64,000 nt of DNA from CAIZWU01 sp942492905 (GCA_942492905.1 OW818657.1:1426001-1490000), one strand, 5' to 3'. Counted from the stretch's first letter, positions 9,501 to 19,362 are shown. The notes: generated by a model not told the origin, from the sequence alone. Made by a program: numbers and translations.

Positions 9501-10829
9501 ATGACCATGAGCAGTGAACCGAAGACAGTTTTTGTAGGCTTGGCCGGACTCGGCAATGTGGGGGCCGGCGTGTATAAGAACCTGATCAGGAATGGCGACC
9601 TCCTGACCGACCGCACCGGGGTGCGGATCAAGGTGAAGCGGATTGCGGTGCGTTCCCTGGAGAAACATGCCGACATGCAGATTCCGGAAGGGATGCTGAC
9701 CACCGACTGGCGGGACCTGGTGAACGACCCTGAAATTCCCGTGATCGTGGAGCTGATCGGCGGGGTCACCGAAGCATATGATTTGGTCAAGACCGCCATC
9801 CTGGCCGGAAAAACGGTGGTGACCGGCAACAAGGCGCTGCTGGCCGGGCACGGTTATGAGTTGATTGCCCTCGCCGAGCAGGAGGATGTGCCGCTCTACT
9901 TTGAAGCGGCAGTGGCTGGTGGGATTCCGATTATCAAGGCAGTGCGGGAAGCCCTGATCGGCAACCACATCCAGGCGATCTACGGAATCATCAATGGCAC
10001 CACCAATTACATTCTGACCCGGATGAGCGAGGCGGGGCTGAGCTATGAGGATGCCCTCGGCGAGGCCCAGGCGCTGGGTTATGCAGAGTCTGATCCCACA
10101 CTGGATGTGAATGGGTGGGACGCCGGCCACAAGGCGATCATTCTCGCCTGGCTCAGTTATGGCGACTGGGTGAAGCCGGAGCAGGTCTATGTGGAAGGGG
10201 TGACGCACCTCACCCAGACGGATCTGAAGTTCGCCCGCAGCCTGGGTTATGCGGTCAAACTGCTGGGTGTGATCCGGTTGGACGCGACCAACCGCATCGA
10301 AGTCCGGGTGCAGCCCTGCCTGATTCCCCAAACCAATATCATGGCCAATGTCCACGGCGTGATGAACGCGGTGGCGGTGTATGGCGACATTGTGGGAGAA
10401 ACCCTCTTTTATGGCAGCGGAGCCGGGCAGAATGCCACCAGCAGTTCCGTCATCAGCGATCTGGCCGACGCGGTGGACAACCTGACGAACGAGGCCGGCG
10501 ACAACAACGGTTTTGTGCCGCAGGGGCACTATGGAGCTTGCCTGCCGGTGGATGAAACCGTCAGCCGTTATTACCTGCGGCTGCGGGTGGACGACCGTCC
10601 CGGGGTCATCGCTTCGATCTCCAAAATCATAGCAGATCACGGGATCGGGATTCTGTCGCTCCAGCAGCCGGAGGTCGATCCGGGCGCGGATGCGGACCTC
10701 ATGCTGATGCTGCACCAAGCGACCTTCGGCAAGATGAAACAAGCCGTGGCTGCCATTGCGGCACTGGAATGCGTGCTGGCCCCGCCCGTATTGCTGCGGG
10801 TGGAATCGCTGAAGGCGCGGGAAGGCTAG
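9501..10829 (+). CDS. hom: Homoserine dehydrogenase with ACT domain
   Basis: Reduces aspartate semialdehyde to homoserine with NAD(P)H, the branch point to threonine and methionine. At 443 residues it has the length of the ACT-containing form. The nucleotide-binding loop GLGNVGAG is at residues 16-23. The catalytic domain carries TGNKALLAGHG, GGIPIIKAVREAL, INGTTNYILTRM and DVNGWDAGHKAIIL, with the conserved Asp and Lys. An ACT domain (YYLRLRVDDRPGV, SLQQPE) occupies the last ~85 residues and usually gives feedback inhibition by threonine. Two ATGs (9501 and 9507) are possible; an in-frame GTG at 9471 would add ten atypical residues. A folded RNA element 480 bases upstream may control the unit. 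Confidence 0.95.
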   Translation: MTMSSEPKTVFVGLAGLGNVGAGVYKNLIRNGDLLTDRTGVRIKVKRIAVRSLEKHADMQIPEGMLTTDWRDLVNDPEIPVIVELIGGVTEAYDLVKTAILAGKTVVTGNKALLAGHGYELIALAEQEDVPLYFEAAVAGGIPIIKAVREALIGNHIQAIYGIINGTTNYILTRMSEAGLSYEDALGEAQALGYAESDPTLDVNGWDAGHKAIILAWLSYGDWVKPEQVYVEGVTHLTQTDLKFARSLGYAVKLLGVIRLDATNRIEVRVQPCLIPQTNIMANVHGVMNAVAVYGDIVGETLFYGSGAGQNATSSSVISDLADAVDNLTNEAGDNNGFVPQGHYGACLPVDETVSRYYLRLRVDDRPGVIASISKIIADHGIGILSLQQPEVDPGADADLMLMLHQATFGKMKQAVAAIAALECVLAPPVLLRVESLKAREG

Positions 10830-10869
10830 GAGGGCAGTTCTGCTCCAGTCGGAGCATTCGCCCTACCAG

Positions 10870-11124
10870 CTACCAGCGGCGGGGACCATAGTAGCCACGT
10901 CCGTAACCATACCCGGAGCCGTAGCGTGGCGCGACGTAAACCGGCCTGGGGGCGACATACACTGGGCGTGGTGCGACGTAGACGGGCCGGGGAGTCACCA
11001 CCACCGGGGGGCCGCCGACCACTACTGGAGGCGGGGGATATCCACCGGCGTAGTAGGGATCGACACAGGCGGTGAGGGGCAGCGCGGCGGCGGCCAGCAG
11101 GAGAAACCGGGAGGTTGAGTTCAT
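10870..11124 (-). CDS. Small lipoprotein with PVYVAPR repeats
   Basis: An 84-residue protein with a lipoprotein signal peptide ending in LTAC (Cys20). After the lipidated cysteine the chain is Pro, Val, Tyr and Gly rich: PPPPVVVGGPPVVVTP, then three tandem copies of PRPVYVA and a Gly-Tyr-Arg tail. Such low-complexity lipoproteins are usually outer-membrane or surface exposed in Gram-negative bacteria. No enzymatic domain is present. It is the last of three closely spaced minus-strand envelope genes, 24 bases after the EF-hand lipoprotein. Confidence 0.8.
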   Translation of the reverse strand: MNSTSRFLLLAAAALPLTACVDPYYAGGYPPPPVVVGGPPVVVTPRPVYVAPRPVYVAPRPVYVAPRYGSGYGYGRGYYGPRRW

Positions 11125-11148
11125 AGGGTTGGTGGGTTGGGGTTGGGA

Positions 11149-11574
11149 TTAGTCGCCAAGGCGGAGGCGTTCGATGATTTCAGGATGGTCGGAGGCCCAG
11201 ATTCCAGCTTCGGCAGAGTCGACCACGCCGTCCTGGTTGGTATCGGTCTTGGTTAACAGATCCCGGCAAAAACCCCGGCGGTGGACGCTGGAGAGAGCTT
11301 CTTCAGGGGTGATGCGGCCGTCGCGGTTGCCGTCGCGCTGGTGCATGAAAATGGGGTCGCCGTCCGGGTCAAGCTTCCGCCATTCGATCGTCGTGATGAT
11401 GCGGTCCTGGTCGGCATCATACGTCTTGAAAAGGCCTGCCGTGACTCCCTGCTCGAGTTCGGTGAGGGACAGGCGGTGGTCCTGGTTCATATCCAGCTCC
11501 GCGAACACAGAGGGTTCCTCACGACATCCTGTCAGGGATGAACATGCCGTGAGAATCAACAGGGAGCGGATCAT
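11149..11574 (-). CDS. EF-hand lipoprotein
   Basis: A 141-residue protein with a lipobox LTGC (Cys17) after a short hydrophobic signal. Four EF-hand-type calcium loops are visible: DMNQDHRLSLTE, DADQDRIITTIE, DGNRDGRITPEE and DTNQDGVVDSAE. The spacing of Asp/Asn and the final Glu is canonical, so calcium binding at the cell surface or periplasm is likely. Proteins of this kind are frequent in Planctomycetes and Verrucomicrobia, and their partners are unknown. It sits 34 bases downstream of the next envelope gene and probably shares its transcript. Confidence 0.87.
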   Translation of the reverse strand: MIRSLLILTACSSLTGCREEPSVFAELDMNQDHRLSLTELEQGVTAGLFKTYDADQDRIITTIEWRKLDPDGDPIFMHQRDGNRDGRITPEEALSSVHRRGFCRDLLTKTDTNQDGVVDSAEAGIWASDHPEIIERLRLGD

Positions 11575-11608
11575 GGGTCGGGATGGGGGGCGGCAGGGGC
11601 AGGGAAAT

Positions 11609-12883
11609 TCACCGGGCGAGGACCGGACTCAATTTTTCGGCCAACGCGATGTTCCGGGCCTCCAGTTGCTGGCGCAGGGTAGGGGAGACGCTGCCGGACA
11701 GAACGACTTTAAATCCTTTTGGGGTCAGATTTTGGGGATGGAGCAGGGCTTGGATGAAGCGGTCGGTGACGGGACTCCAGATCGCGTAATCAAGGTGCAG
11801 CGCCACAAGGACGGAGCCATCGCGTGCGAGGCAGACGGGGAATCCATTCAGACTGACCACCCGGCTGAGCGGAATTTGCGTGGTGTGCACCCAGGCGATG
11901 AGTTCGGTGGTGCGCTGGAAGAAGAGGGCATCATCCTCGTCGGCCGCGCTACGGGTCAGATCCAGCAGGACGTCGAGCCCCTCCACGCTCCGCAGGCTGG
12001 TCAGGGCTTGGGTCATGAGGGTCTGGTGGGCGGGAGAAAACGCGGGGTTTTCGACAAAGGACTGGACGAGGGCAGGGGGCATTCCCAGCGCCGTCAGTTG
12101 TTGGGTATTGAGGAGGCGCAGGTCCGCCGGACTGTTATCCCGGATGCTGCTGGTGAGGGTAGTGCCGACCCCGGTGCCGGTGGCGATGGCTCCGGCGGCT
12201 CCCCCCAGTGGCATGAGGGCTGCCGTGAAAGTCATTTTGCCGGCAAAAGAGGTCCATGCCACTTCATCCAGAATTTGTTGGAGCACTGCGTTACGTGAGT
12301 AGGGATCAACTCCCATGCTGAAAGCCAGGTGGCGTTTCACTTTGGAAAACCCGATCAGGTCCCGTCCGGCGGATTCCTCGTAGGCAGTGCGTTCCCGACC
12401 GCTGACGGCTCCTTTGATGCCTTCGCCGGCGCGGTTCATCAGCTTCCAGGCCCCTTTGGCTACGCCCTGCACGGTTTCCTTGGGCTGGGTCACGATGCCC
12501 TTGGCCAGATCCAACGGGGCGGTGGCTGCCGTTTTCAAGGCGGACTTGTATTCCTCCCCTTTGGAGATGTGGCGCAGTTGGTAGATGGCATTGATCTCCC
12601 TGAGCCGCTCAATCAGCATTTCATTGCCATCGGCGGTGAAAACGCCCTCGTCGGAGTCGATGGTGAAGCGGTTCACGCCGCCTTGGGTTTCCACGGTGCT
12701 GCGGACCCGGTAGTGCACTCCCGTCAGGAGGTTGGCCGGAAAGATGGCATCAGCCCGCAGGGAAGGAGGGGCTTCGTAGGGAACCGCTGGTGCGGCGGGC
12801 ACTGTGGGAGCGGGGGACTGGGCGGGGAGCGGAGCAGCGCTCAGCAGCAACCCGGAAATGAAAAGACGGGGCCAATGATTCAT
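11609..12883 (-). CDS. Secreted protein of unknown function
   Basis: A 424-residue protein from the ATG at 12883, with AAAGG five bases upstream as a plausible ribosome binding site. A frame extension to 12925 would put 14 residues before the signal peptide and is less likely. The signal peptide (FISGLLLSAAPLPAQS) is followed by a Pro-Ala-rich linker. Readable segments include YRVRSTVETQGGVNRFTI, an alpha-helical middle with GIVTQPKETVQGVAKGAWK, and a Gly-Ala-rich stretch near 240-270 that could insert in a membrane. I do not recognise a family. It heads the three-gene envelope set on the minus strand. Confidence 0.75.
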   Translation of the reverse strand: MNHWPRLFISGLLLSAAPLPAQSPAPTVPAAPAVPYEAPPSLRADAIFPANLLTGVHYRVRSTVETQGGVNRFTIDSDEGVFTADGNEMLIERLREINAIYQLRHISKGEEYKSALKTAATAPLDLAKGIVTQPKETVQGVAKGAWKLMNRAGEGIKGAVSGRERTAYEESAGRDLIGFSKVKRHLAFSMGVDPYSRNAVLQQILDEVAWTSFAGKMTFTAALMPLGGAAGAIATGTGVGTTLTSSIRDNSPADLRLLNTQQLTALGMPPALVQSFVENPAFSPAHQTLMTQALTSLRSVEGLDVLLDLTRSAADEDDALFFQRTTELIAWVHTTQIPLSRVVSLNGFPVCLARDGSVLVALHLDYAIWSPVTDRFIQALLHPQNLTPKGFKVVLSGSVSPTLRQQLEARNIALAEKLSPVLAR

Positions 12884-12991
12884 AGGAACCTTTATTACCC
12901 TTGGAGATTGCGCCTGCAAAGCCAATCCTTGCGTCTTTTATTTTAAGCAATAATTCCGTCCCCCGCCCGTTTGTAGTCTATTCCCACCGCC

Positions 12992-14074
12992 ATGCTTACC
13001 CGCCGCTCCCTTTTGCAAACTGCTGCCGTGCTGACCCCGGCGCTGCTCTCCCGTGCTGTCTCTGCCCAGACGCCCGCCGCCCCGCCCCGTCTCGCGCTGG
13101 GTTTTGATAACTTTTCCATCCGTGCCCATGGCTGGAAGGCCGGACAGATCCTCGACTACGCCGCCACCCAGAAAGTGGATTGCCTGCTGCTCTCCGACCT
13201 TGATGTCTATGACAGCCACGAAGCGGGCTATTTGAAGGATCTGGGCAGGAAGTCCCGCGATCTGGGGATCACGCTTTATGCCGGTACCGGCGGGATCTGC
13301 CCCAGCGCGCACCGTTTCTCCAACAAATGGGGCAATGCCGATGAACATCTGGCGCTGGCGATCCGCGTGGCCCAATCCGTGGGTTCGCCCGTGCTGCGCT
13401 GCTACCAGGGATTCGGAGAGGACCGGAAATCCCCCGGAAGCATTCCGGCCCGGCAGCAGGACACCGTCAAAGTTTGTCAGACTGCCAAATCCCGGGCGAT
13501 CGATGCCGGGGTGAAGATCGCGATCGAAAACCACGCGGGCGACATGCAGTCGTGGGAATTGCAGGAATTGGTGGAAGCCTGCGGCAAGGACTTCGTGGGA
13601 GTGACCATCGACAGCGGCAATGCCACGTGGACGCTGGAAGACCCCCTGCTGAATCTGGAAATCCTCGCACCCTATGTGTTGTGCAGTGGAATGCGGGACA
13701 GCATGATCTGGGAGGATGCCGACGGCGTGCAGGTGCAGTGGACGGCGATGGGGGAAGGGTCGATGGACCTTAAAACTTACGCGCGACGGTTTGCCGAACT
13801 CTGTCCCCAGGCCCCCTTTATTCTGGAGATCATCTCGGGATTTGCCCGTCCCTATTCCTGGCGGAAAGCGGATTTTTGGCCGCCCTATCAACGCGTCCGC
13901 GCCGGAGAATTTGCCCGTTTCCTGAATCTCGCCAAGGCCGGAAAACCGATCCCTTCCTGGCAGCCGGCGCCGGGCGAGGACCGGAAAAAAGCAGAGCCCG
14001 CCTACCAGCAGGCTGAGCTCGAACGCAGCCTGGCCTACTGCCGCCACACCCTGGGAATGGGCCGCCGGAGTTGA
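12992..14074 (+). CDS. Exported sugar phosphate isomerase/epimerase-like TIM-barrel protein
   Basis: A 360-residue protein with a Tat-like signal at the N-terminus (TRRSLLQTAAVLTPALL). The mature part is an AP-endonuclease-2/xylose-isomerase-like TIM barrel. Visible strands with likely metal ligands are KIAIENHAGD near residue 175, VTIDSGN near 205 and FILEIISG near 280. Members isomerise or epimerise sugars or sugar derivatives using a divalent metal. A periplasmic location is inferred from the twin-arginine signal; the substrate is unknown. It is divergent from the minus-strand envelope genes and followed by a DUF2071 gene 55 bases later. Confidence 0.82.
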   Translation: MLTRRSLLQTAAVLTPALLSRAVSAQTPAAPPRLALGFDNFSIRAHGWKAGQILDYAATQKVDCLLLSDLDVYDSHEAGYLKDLGRKSRDLGITLYAGTGGICPSAHRFSNKWGNADEHLALAIRVAQSVGSPVLRCYQGFGEDRKSPGSIPARQQDTVKVCQTAKSRAIDAGVKIAIENHAGDMQSWELQELVEACGKDFVGVTIDSGNATWTLEDPLLNLEILAPYVLCSGMRDSMIWEDADGVQVQWTAMGEGSMDLKTYARRFAELCPQAPFILEIISGFARPYSWRKADFWPPYQRVRAGEFARFLNLAKAGKPIPSWQPAPGEDRKKAEPAYQQAELERSLAYCRHTLGMGRRS

Positions 14075-14129
14075 TCCTGCTGCAAGAGCCCGCCTGAACG
14101 CAGGAAGATGGCGGTTTCCTGACACTGCC

Positions 14130-14879
14130 ATGTCCCGCTTGCCCCTCTCCCATCCGCATCACCCGCGCCCTGCGGGTCCGGTGGTGATGCGCCAACACTG
14201 GAAGGATCTGTTGTTCCTGCACTGGAAGCTGCCGGTGGACGAAATCCAACGAACCCTGCCGCCGGGGCTGATGGTCGATGTATTCGATGACGCGGCCTGG
14301 GTGGGGATCGTGCCGTTTTTCATGGAGGGGGTGCGTCCAGCGGGGTTGCCGGGGCTGCCTTGGCTGTCCTCGTTTTTGGAACTCAATGTCAGGACCTATG
14401 TGCGTGATGCCGCCGGCCGGCCCGGGGTGTGGTTCTACTCCCTCGACTGCAACCGACGGCCGGCGGTCGAGATCGCACGGCGCGGTTTCCATCTGGCTTA
14501 TCACCACGCCACCATGTCGGCCTCGAAGGCTCCGGACGGCAGTATATCCTACCAATGCCAGAGGCGCCCGGTGGCGGGTCACCTCGAGGCGGACTACCGG
14601 TACCGGGGCCGGGGTGCCACCTTCCCTGCGGCCGGCGGAAGCCTCGAGTTTTTTCTGATGGAGCGGTACCGGCTCTTTTCCTGGAACCCCCGCCGCCGCC
14701 GGCTTTATACCGGCGAAGTGTGGCACGATCCCTATCCCCTTCAGGAAGCGGAGGTGGCACAATGGTCGGCAGTCCCCGCCTACTGGGACCGGCAGTTTTC
14801 CCTGCACGGGCCCCCTGTCACCCAACATTTTTCGCCCGGGGTCGACGTAGGTATTTTTCCGCTGCGGCCTCTGGCCTGA
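14130..14879 (+). CDS. DUF2071 (YqjF-like) family protein
   Basis: A 249-residue protein matching the YqjF/DUF2071 family from residue 20 on. Typical segments are MRQHWKDLLFLHW, LPPGLMVDVFDDAAWVGIVPF, ELNVRTYVRD, GVWFYSLDCN and a C-terminal VDVGIFPL. The family has a beta-barrel fold related to acetoacetate decarboxylase, but its biochemical role is unknown. The N-terminal 19 residues are Pro-His rich and could be an artefact of choosing the first ATG; the internal ATG at residue 20 is also plausible. It follows the TIM-barrel gene on the same strand. Confidence 0.87.
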   Translation: MSRLPLSHPHHPRPAGPVVMRQHWKDLLFLHWKLPVDEIQRTLPPGLMVDVFDDAAWVGIVPFFMEGVRPAGLPGLPWLSSFLELNVRTYVRDAAGRPGVWFYSLDCNRRPAVEIARRGFHLAYHHATMSASKAPDGSISYQCQRRPVAGHLEADYRYRGRGATFPAAGGSLEFFLMERYRLFSWNPRRRRLYTGEVWHDPYPLQEAEVAQWSAVPAYWDRQFSLHGPPVTQHFSPGVDVGIFPLRPLA

Positions 14880-15110
14880 GCCTATCCTTTCTGATCATCG
14901 TGACCAGACGAGTGCCCATCCACGGACGGAACCCACCCGGCGCCGCGTCCAGGTGTTGAAGAGATCCGGCTGCCTCAGCGGCATAAACAGGATGTATTTT
15001 GTGAAGACGTCGGGATTTGGCTCGTCAGTCCGGGGAGGACTCCTTACAAGAGGAGGGGGTGCCGGAATATTCAACGTCCGGACACCTGTTAAAAGTCAGA
15101 TCAAGCCCCT

Positions 15111-18100
15111 ATGAAATGCCAACTAGCCCTTCCTTCTCTTGTCGCTCTGCTCACTATCGCTTCCACGGTGGAGGCCGCCCGGGTGGTCTGGGTCAGTGAT
15201 AATGGTGCCGAAGGAATTGGCGGAAGTGGATCGGACGGAGTGTCCCTCGGGGCCTTCTACACCAATCCTGTTTCTACCACCGGCACCCCCTTTACGGATC
15301 AGGGATTCATTGATCTGCTGATTTCCGGCGGGCACACCGTGGAGCGGTTCAATCCCCCGTCCGGCGCCATTTCCGCCGATGATATCACCACGCTCAATAC
15401 CTACGATCTGGTGATAGTGGGTTCGGCGACCAACAGCGGTCCGTTCAATCTCAACGCCCGGGGGGCCAAATGGAATACCCTGATCACCAAACCGATGCTG
15501 GTCACCAAATCCACCCTGATCCGCCGGGACCGCATGGGCTGGTTGCTGGATAACAAGGAGTATGACTGTGCCGCCGACACCAGCACCACCGCCACCGGCA
15601 AGCTCGCCTTCGTGGTGCCGGGCCATCCGGTCTTTGCCGGGATCAGCACCACCACGGTGGGAACGGCCAAGGTCATGACCAACTTCTGCAATATCATGGT
15701 GCCGGCTCCCGCCAACAACCGAGGCACCTCTGTCCAGTTTTTCGATCTGGCTATCAGCGGGACGGATCAGGGGATTGCCAACGCCATGGAACCTGGCGGG
15801 GTGCTGCTCGCAGGCATCAATTTCAATCCGCTGGATCCCGGCGTCAATATTCCGGCCGGACAAGTCCCGGCGGTCGATCCTGCCCAGGTGGCCAACGGTT
15901 ATGCCATCGCCGAATGGCCGGCCTTCACCACGGTCCGTACCACCCAGGTAACCGGCGAGCGTCTGGCCGGATACCGGCTATTCTTCGGCTGTGGTACCCG
16001 TGATGCCTCCGGCAGCATCACCGCTGCGCCGAATCCGCAGGCTGGGGCCATGGATTTGTCCGCCGATGGCCAGCAGATGTTCCTCAAAGCAGTGGCCCAT
16101 GCCGCCAGCCAGCCGGTTGGCGCTCCCACCATCCCGAATGTTTGGACGAACTCCTCAGGAGATCAACTTTGGAACGGCAGCAGCATCAACTGGTCCCTGG
16201 GGTTGTGGGCCGGAGGCCCGGCTCTCTTCGAAAGCGCCGGTGCGGGCCTCGTCACCCTGGACTCCGCCACGGTGACGGCCTTGGGTCTGGAATTCAGCGT
16301 CGCAGACTACAATATCGATGCCACCAGTGGCAATAGCCTAACCCTGACCGGCTCCCCGGCTACGCCTCCGGTGATTGCCGTCAACGGGGATGCCACGATC
16401 ACCGCACCCCTGGCCGGGGTGGACGGTATCACCGTGAATGGCACCAGCGTCCTGACGTTGGCGGGGGCCAATACCTATTCCGGCAGCACCTTCATCCGCG
16501 GCGGGATCGTGGTCCTGAAAGCCCCCGCCGGGGTCGATGGAACCGGGAGCTACGCGTTGGATAACATTGATGCCCTGGATACCGGAGCGACCGTGAAACT
16601 CTTCAACGAGGTGGACACCACCACCACCCCGGGCACTCCTGCCAATGTCAGAGTCCCCAATGGTCAGATGGGCAACCGCAAGCGCCTGATCATGACCGGG
16701 GGTACTTTTGATATCGCGGGAGATGACAATCAGAACAATTTTCCTGCCCCCGATGGGACGGGCCGGATCATCAATAGCTCCCCGTATTCCCGTGCGGCGT
16801 TTCGGATGGGTTCCGACTCCGGTGCCACCCATACCTTTTCCGGGATCCTGGCCGACGGGGCTCCCGTCATCGAAAGCGTGGTTGCTGGCAAACAGGGTTA
16901 TCGGCTGGATGTCGACTTGCAGGGTTTCGCCGATGATTCCGCGACTTTTGTGATGGCCGGCCTGAATACCTTCACCGGCTTCACCCGGATCGGTACCGGG
17001 AAACTGACCTTCACCGGCAATGGACGATGGGGCGTGCCCAACAACACCGGAGTGGCCCTCACCAGCAGTCCCAATGGAACGGTGATCTGCAATGGCGGCA
17101 TTGCCAATCTGCGGGTCGACTTCAATGGCACCAGCCAGCTCACGGGCGGATTGAGTGGCAGTGGCGGGGTTTATGCGAACAATGCAGCGGGCACTGTTTC
17201 CACCCTGACCGTGGGCGCTGCCAACATCTCCAATACCGTCTGGCCGACCGGAGGAGGAGGACAAAATGGAAAGATCACGGACAACACCACCGGCACGGGC
17301 GGGATCGTGGCTCTCACCAAAACCGGCACGGGCAAAATCGGCCTGCCCACCGCCTTGAACGATTACAGCGGACCAACCCTGATCCAGGATGGCATCCTCG
17401 AATACACCGCCACGGGCGCTCCCAGTCCGAACAGTGAAATTAAAATCAACACCCCCGGGCAATTGAGCCTGCTATATACGGGCAGCAAACCGGTGAAGGG
17501 ATTCTTCATCAATGGGGTCAAGCAACCCAGTGGCCAGTATGGGGCCAGCACCCATCCGGCTTTCATTACGGGAGAAGGCACGATCACGGTTCCGGATCAG
17601 GGCCGCTGGACCAATGCCGCGGGCGATTTTGCCTGGAACGATACCAGTGCCAACTGGAGTTCGCCGGCAGTGTGGGCCGGTGGCGACGCCTTTTTTGGCC
17701 TGGCCGGCGCGGGGACCATTAATATTACCTCCCCGGTTACGGCCCACAGACTGGAAATCAAAGAGGCCGGCTATAGCTTTACTTCGGCCGATCCGTTGAA
17801 TGCCCTGACCCTGGCAGGTGCGACACCCACCATCACCGCCGACGCCAAGGTTTCCATGGCGGCCCCGCTGGAGGGCACCGATGGCCTCACCATCCGGGGA
17901 ACGTCCGTGCTGACCCTCGAAGCAACGAACAGCTATACCGGCGGCACCTTTGTCAGGAGTGGCACCCTGGTGCTCCGCGCTCCCACCACCGGCAATAACC
18001 CGTCGCCTTATGCAGTCGATGGGATTGATGCCCTTGATGCGGGAGCAACGGTGAAGTTCTTCAACGAATTGGACGTTTCGGTTCCGGAGACTCCCTTGAA

Positions 18101-19244
18101 CGTCAGGGCGCCCAATGGACAGATTTACCGCTACAGCCGGCTGGTCCTGACGGGTGGCACCTTCGATCTGGCAGGGGACGACAATCAAAACCAGATGCCG
18201 GCCCCCTCGGGCACCGGCTTGGTCACCAACTCTTCGCCCTATGCCCGCGGCGTCCTGAAAATGGGAGTGGTTTCGGGTGGTTCGACCACGTTTTCGGGGA
18301 GGATCGCAGATGGCGGTGCCCTCATCGAAAGTGTGGTTTCCGGGAAACAGGGTTACCGGACCGATATCGATCTGGCCACGATGGGCGATGATACCTCGAC
18401 CTTTGTGATGGACGGAGTCAATACCTACACTGGCTTCACCCGGATCGGCACCGGAAAACTGACCTTCACCGGCAACGGACGCTGGGGAGTCCCCAACAGC
18501 ACCGGGGTGGCCCTCACCAGCAGCCCCAACGGGACTATCATCTGCAATGGGACGGCCAGCCAGCTGCGGGTAGACTTCAACGGCACCAGCCAGGTAACCG
18601 GCGGCCTGAGCGGCAATGGCGGCGTCTTTGCCAACAATGCCCCGGACACCACCTCGACCCTGACGGTGGGAGCGGCCAATATCAGCAACACCGTGTGGCC
18701 GACCGGGGGCAGCGGCCAGAACGGTAAAATGGTGGACAACACGACCGGGACTGGTGGCATCCTGGCACTGACTAAAACCGGCGCCGGCACCATTGGCATT
18801 CCTACCGCCCAGAATGAATATAGTGGTCCGACCCTCATCAATAATGGGATTCTTGAATTTACCGCGACTGGCGCTCCCAGCCCGAACAGTGATCATCAGA
18901 TCAACAGTCCCGGACAATTGAAGTTGAGCTATGATGGGACCCGGAACATCAACGGTCTCTTTATCAACGGGGTGAGACTGCCAGCCGGGGTATACAGCGC
19001 AGCCACTCACCCTGACTTTATCACCGGCGACGGCACCCTGACCATCGCGCAGGTCCACCCCACCTACGCTGCGGTGCTGGGAGTGACTGGTTCCGTCAGC
19101 AGCGTGGTCCTGGGCTGGACGGGGGTCGGAGTGCTGCAATCCTCTCCGGACCTGAGCAACTGGACGAACCTGCCGGGCGCCTCCAGTCCTTTCTCAGCGG
19201 TCCCCGTTCCCGGGCAGAAGATGTATTACCGGGTGAAGCAGTAG
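15111..19244 (+). CDS. Giant secreted protein with duplicated autotransporter-associated beta-strand repeats
   Basis: A 1377-residue protein with a Sec signal peptide ending near VEAA. Residues ~22-330 form an alpha/beta domain (RVVWVSDNG, FIDLLISGGHTV, YDLVIVGS) resembling the ThuA/glutamine-amidotransferase-like domains seen in secreted Verrucomicrobia proteins. From ~345 to ~1305 come two near-copies of a ~485-residue block with autotransporter-associated repeat (PATR) signatures: TSVLTLAGANTYSG and TSVLTLEATNSYTG, then RIGTGKLTFTGNGRWGVPN in both. The chain ends in a short module with SSPDLSNWTNL and MYYRVKQ. No autotransporter barrel is present, so export differs from type V secretion. 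It probably forms a long beta-solenoid at the surface. Confidence 0.85.
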   Translation: MKCQLALPSLVALLTIASTVEAARVVWVSDNGAEGIGGSGSDGVSLGAFYTNPVSTTGTPFTDQGFIDLLISGGHTVERFNPPSGAISADDITTLNTYDLVIVGSATNSGPFNLNARGAKWNTLITKPMLVTKSTLIRRDRMGWLLDNKEYDCAADTSTTATGKLAFVVPGHPVFAGISTTTVGTAKVMTNFCNIMVPAPANNRGTSVQFFDLAISGTDQGIANAMEPGGVLLAGINFNPLDPGVNIPAGQVPAVDPAQVANGYAIAEWPAFTTVRTTQVTGERLAGYRLFFGCGTRDASGSITAAPNPQAGAMDLSADGQQMFLKAVAHAASQPVGAPTIPNVWTNSSGDQLWNGSSINWSLGLWAGGPALFESAGAGLVTLDSATVTALGLEFSVADYNIDATSGNSLTLTGSPATPPVIAVNGDATITAPLAGVDGITVNGTSVLTLAGANTYSGSTFIRGGIVVLKAPAGVDGTGSYALDNIDALDTGATVKLFNEVDTTTTPGTPANVRVPNGQMGNRKRLIMTGGTFDIAGDDNQNNFPAPDGTGRIINSSPYSRAAFRMGSDSGATHTFSGILADGAPVIESVVAGKQGYRLDVDLQGFADDSATFVMAGLNTFTGFTRIGTGKLTFTGNGRWGVPNNTGVALTSSPNGTVICNGGIANLRVDFNGTSQLTGGLSGSGGVYANNAAGTVSTLTVGAANISNTVWPTGGGGQNGKITDNTTGTGGIVALTKTGTGKIGLPTALNDYSGPTLIQDGILEYTATGAPSPNSEIKINTPGQLSLLYTGSKPVKGFFINGVKQPSGQYGASTHPAFITGEGTITVPDQGRWTNAAGDFAWNDTSANWSSPAVWAGGDAFFGLAGAGTINITSPVTAHRLEIKEAGYSFTSADPLNALTLAGATPTITADAKVSMAAPLEGTDGLTIRGTSVLTLEATNSYTGGTFVRSGTLVLRAPTTGNNPSPYAVDGIDALDAGATVKFFNELDVSVPETPLNVRAPNGQIYRYSRLVLTGGTFDLAGDDNQNQMPAPSGTGLVTNSSPYARGVLKMGVVSGGSTTFSGRIADGGALIESVVSGKQGYRTDIDLATMGDDTSTFVMDGVNTYTGFTRIGTGKLTFTGNGRWGVPNSTGVALTSSPNGTIICNGTASQLRVDFNGTSQVTGGLSGNGGVFANNAPDTTSTLTVGAANISNTVWPTGGSGQNGKMVDNTTGTGGILALTKTGAGTIGIPTAQNEYSGPTLINNGILEFTATGAPSPNSDHQINSPGQLKLSYDGTRNINGLFINGVRLPAGVYSAATHPDFITGDGTLTIAQVHPTYAAVLGVTGSVSSVVLGWTGVGVLQSSPDLSNWTNLPGASSPFSAVPVPGQKMYYRVKQ

Positions 19245-19259
19245 CCTTTGATGGAGGCC

Positions 19260-19293
19260 TGGCGCCGGTGTCTACCCTTGGATACCGGCGCCA
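19260..19293 (+). terminator. Hairpin after the beta-repeat gene
   Basis: A perfect 10-base stem pairs TGGCGCCGGT (19260-19269) with ACCGGCGCCA (19284-19293) around a 14-base loop. It starts 16 bases after the stop codon. There is no T-tract, so it is a weak intrinsic terminator or an RNA-stabilising hairpin. Confidence 0.5.
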
Positions 19294-19362
19294 CGGCCCA
19301 CCTGCGGAGGTGGCGGCAAAAAGATTGTCGCACGGATACTGTCTCCTGTAATTTCAGCCAAA

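Noticed and set aside
10910..11000. Short tandem DNA repeats that could suggest a CRISPR-like array
   Set aside because: They encode the in-frame PVYVAPR peptide repeats of a small lipoprotein, with no spacer structure.
17472..19139. 555-codon minus-strand open frame
   Set aside because: Complement of the duplicated beta-repeat gene; it mirrors its repeats and has no independent features.
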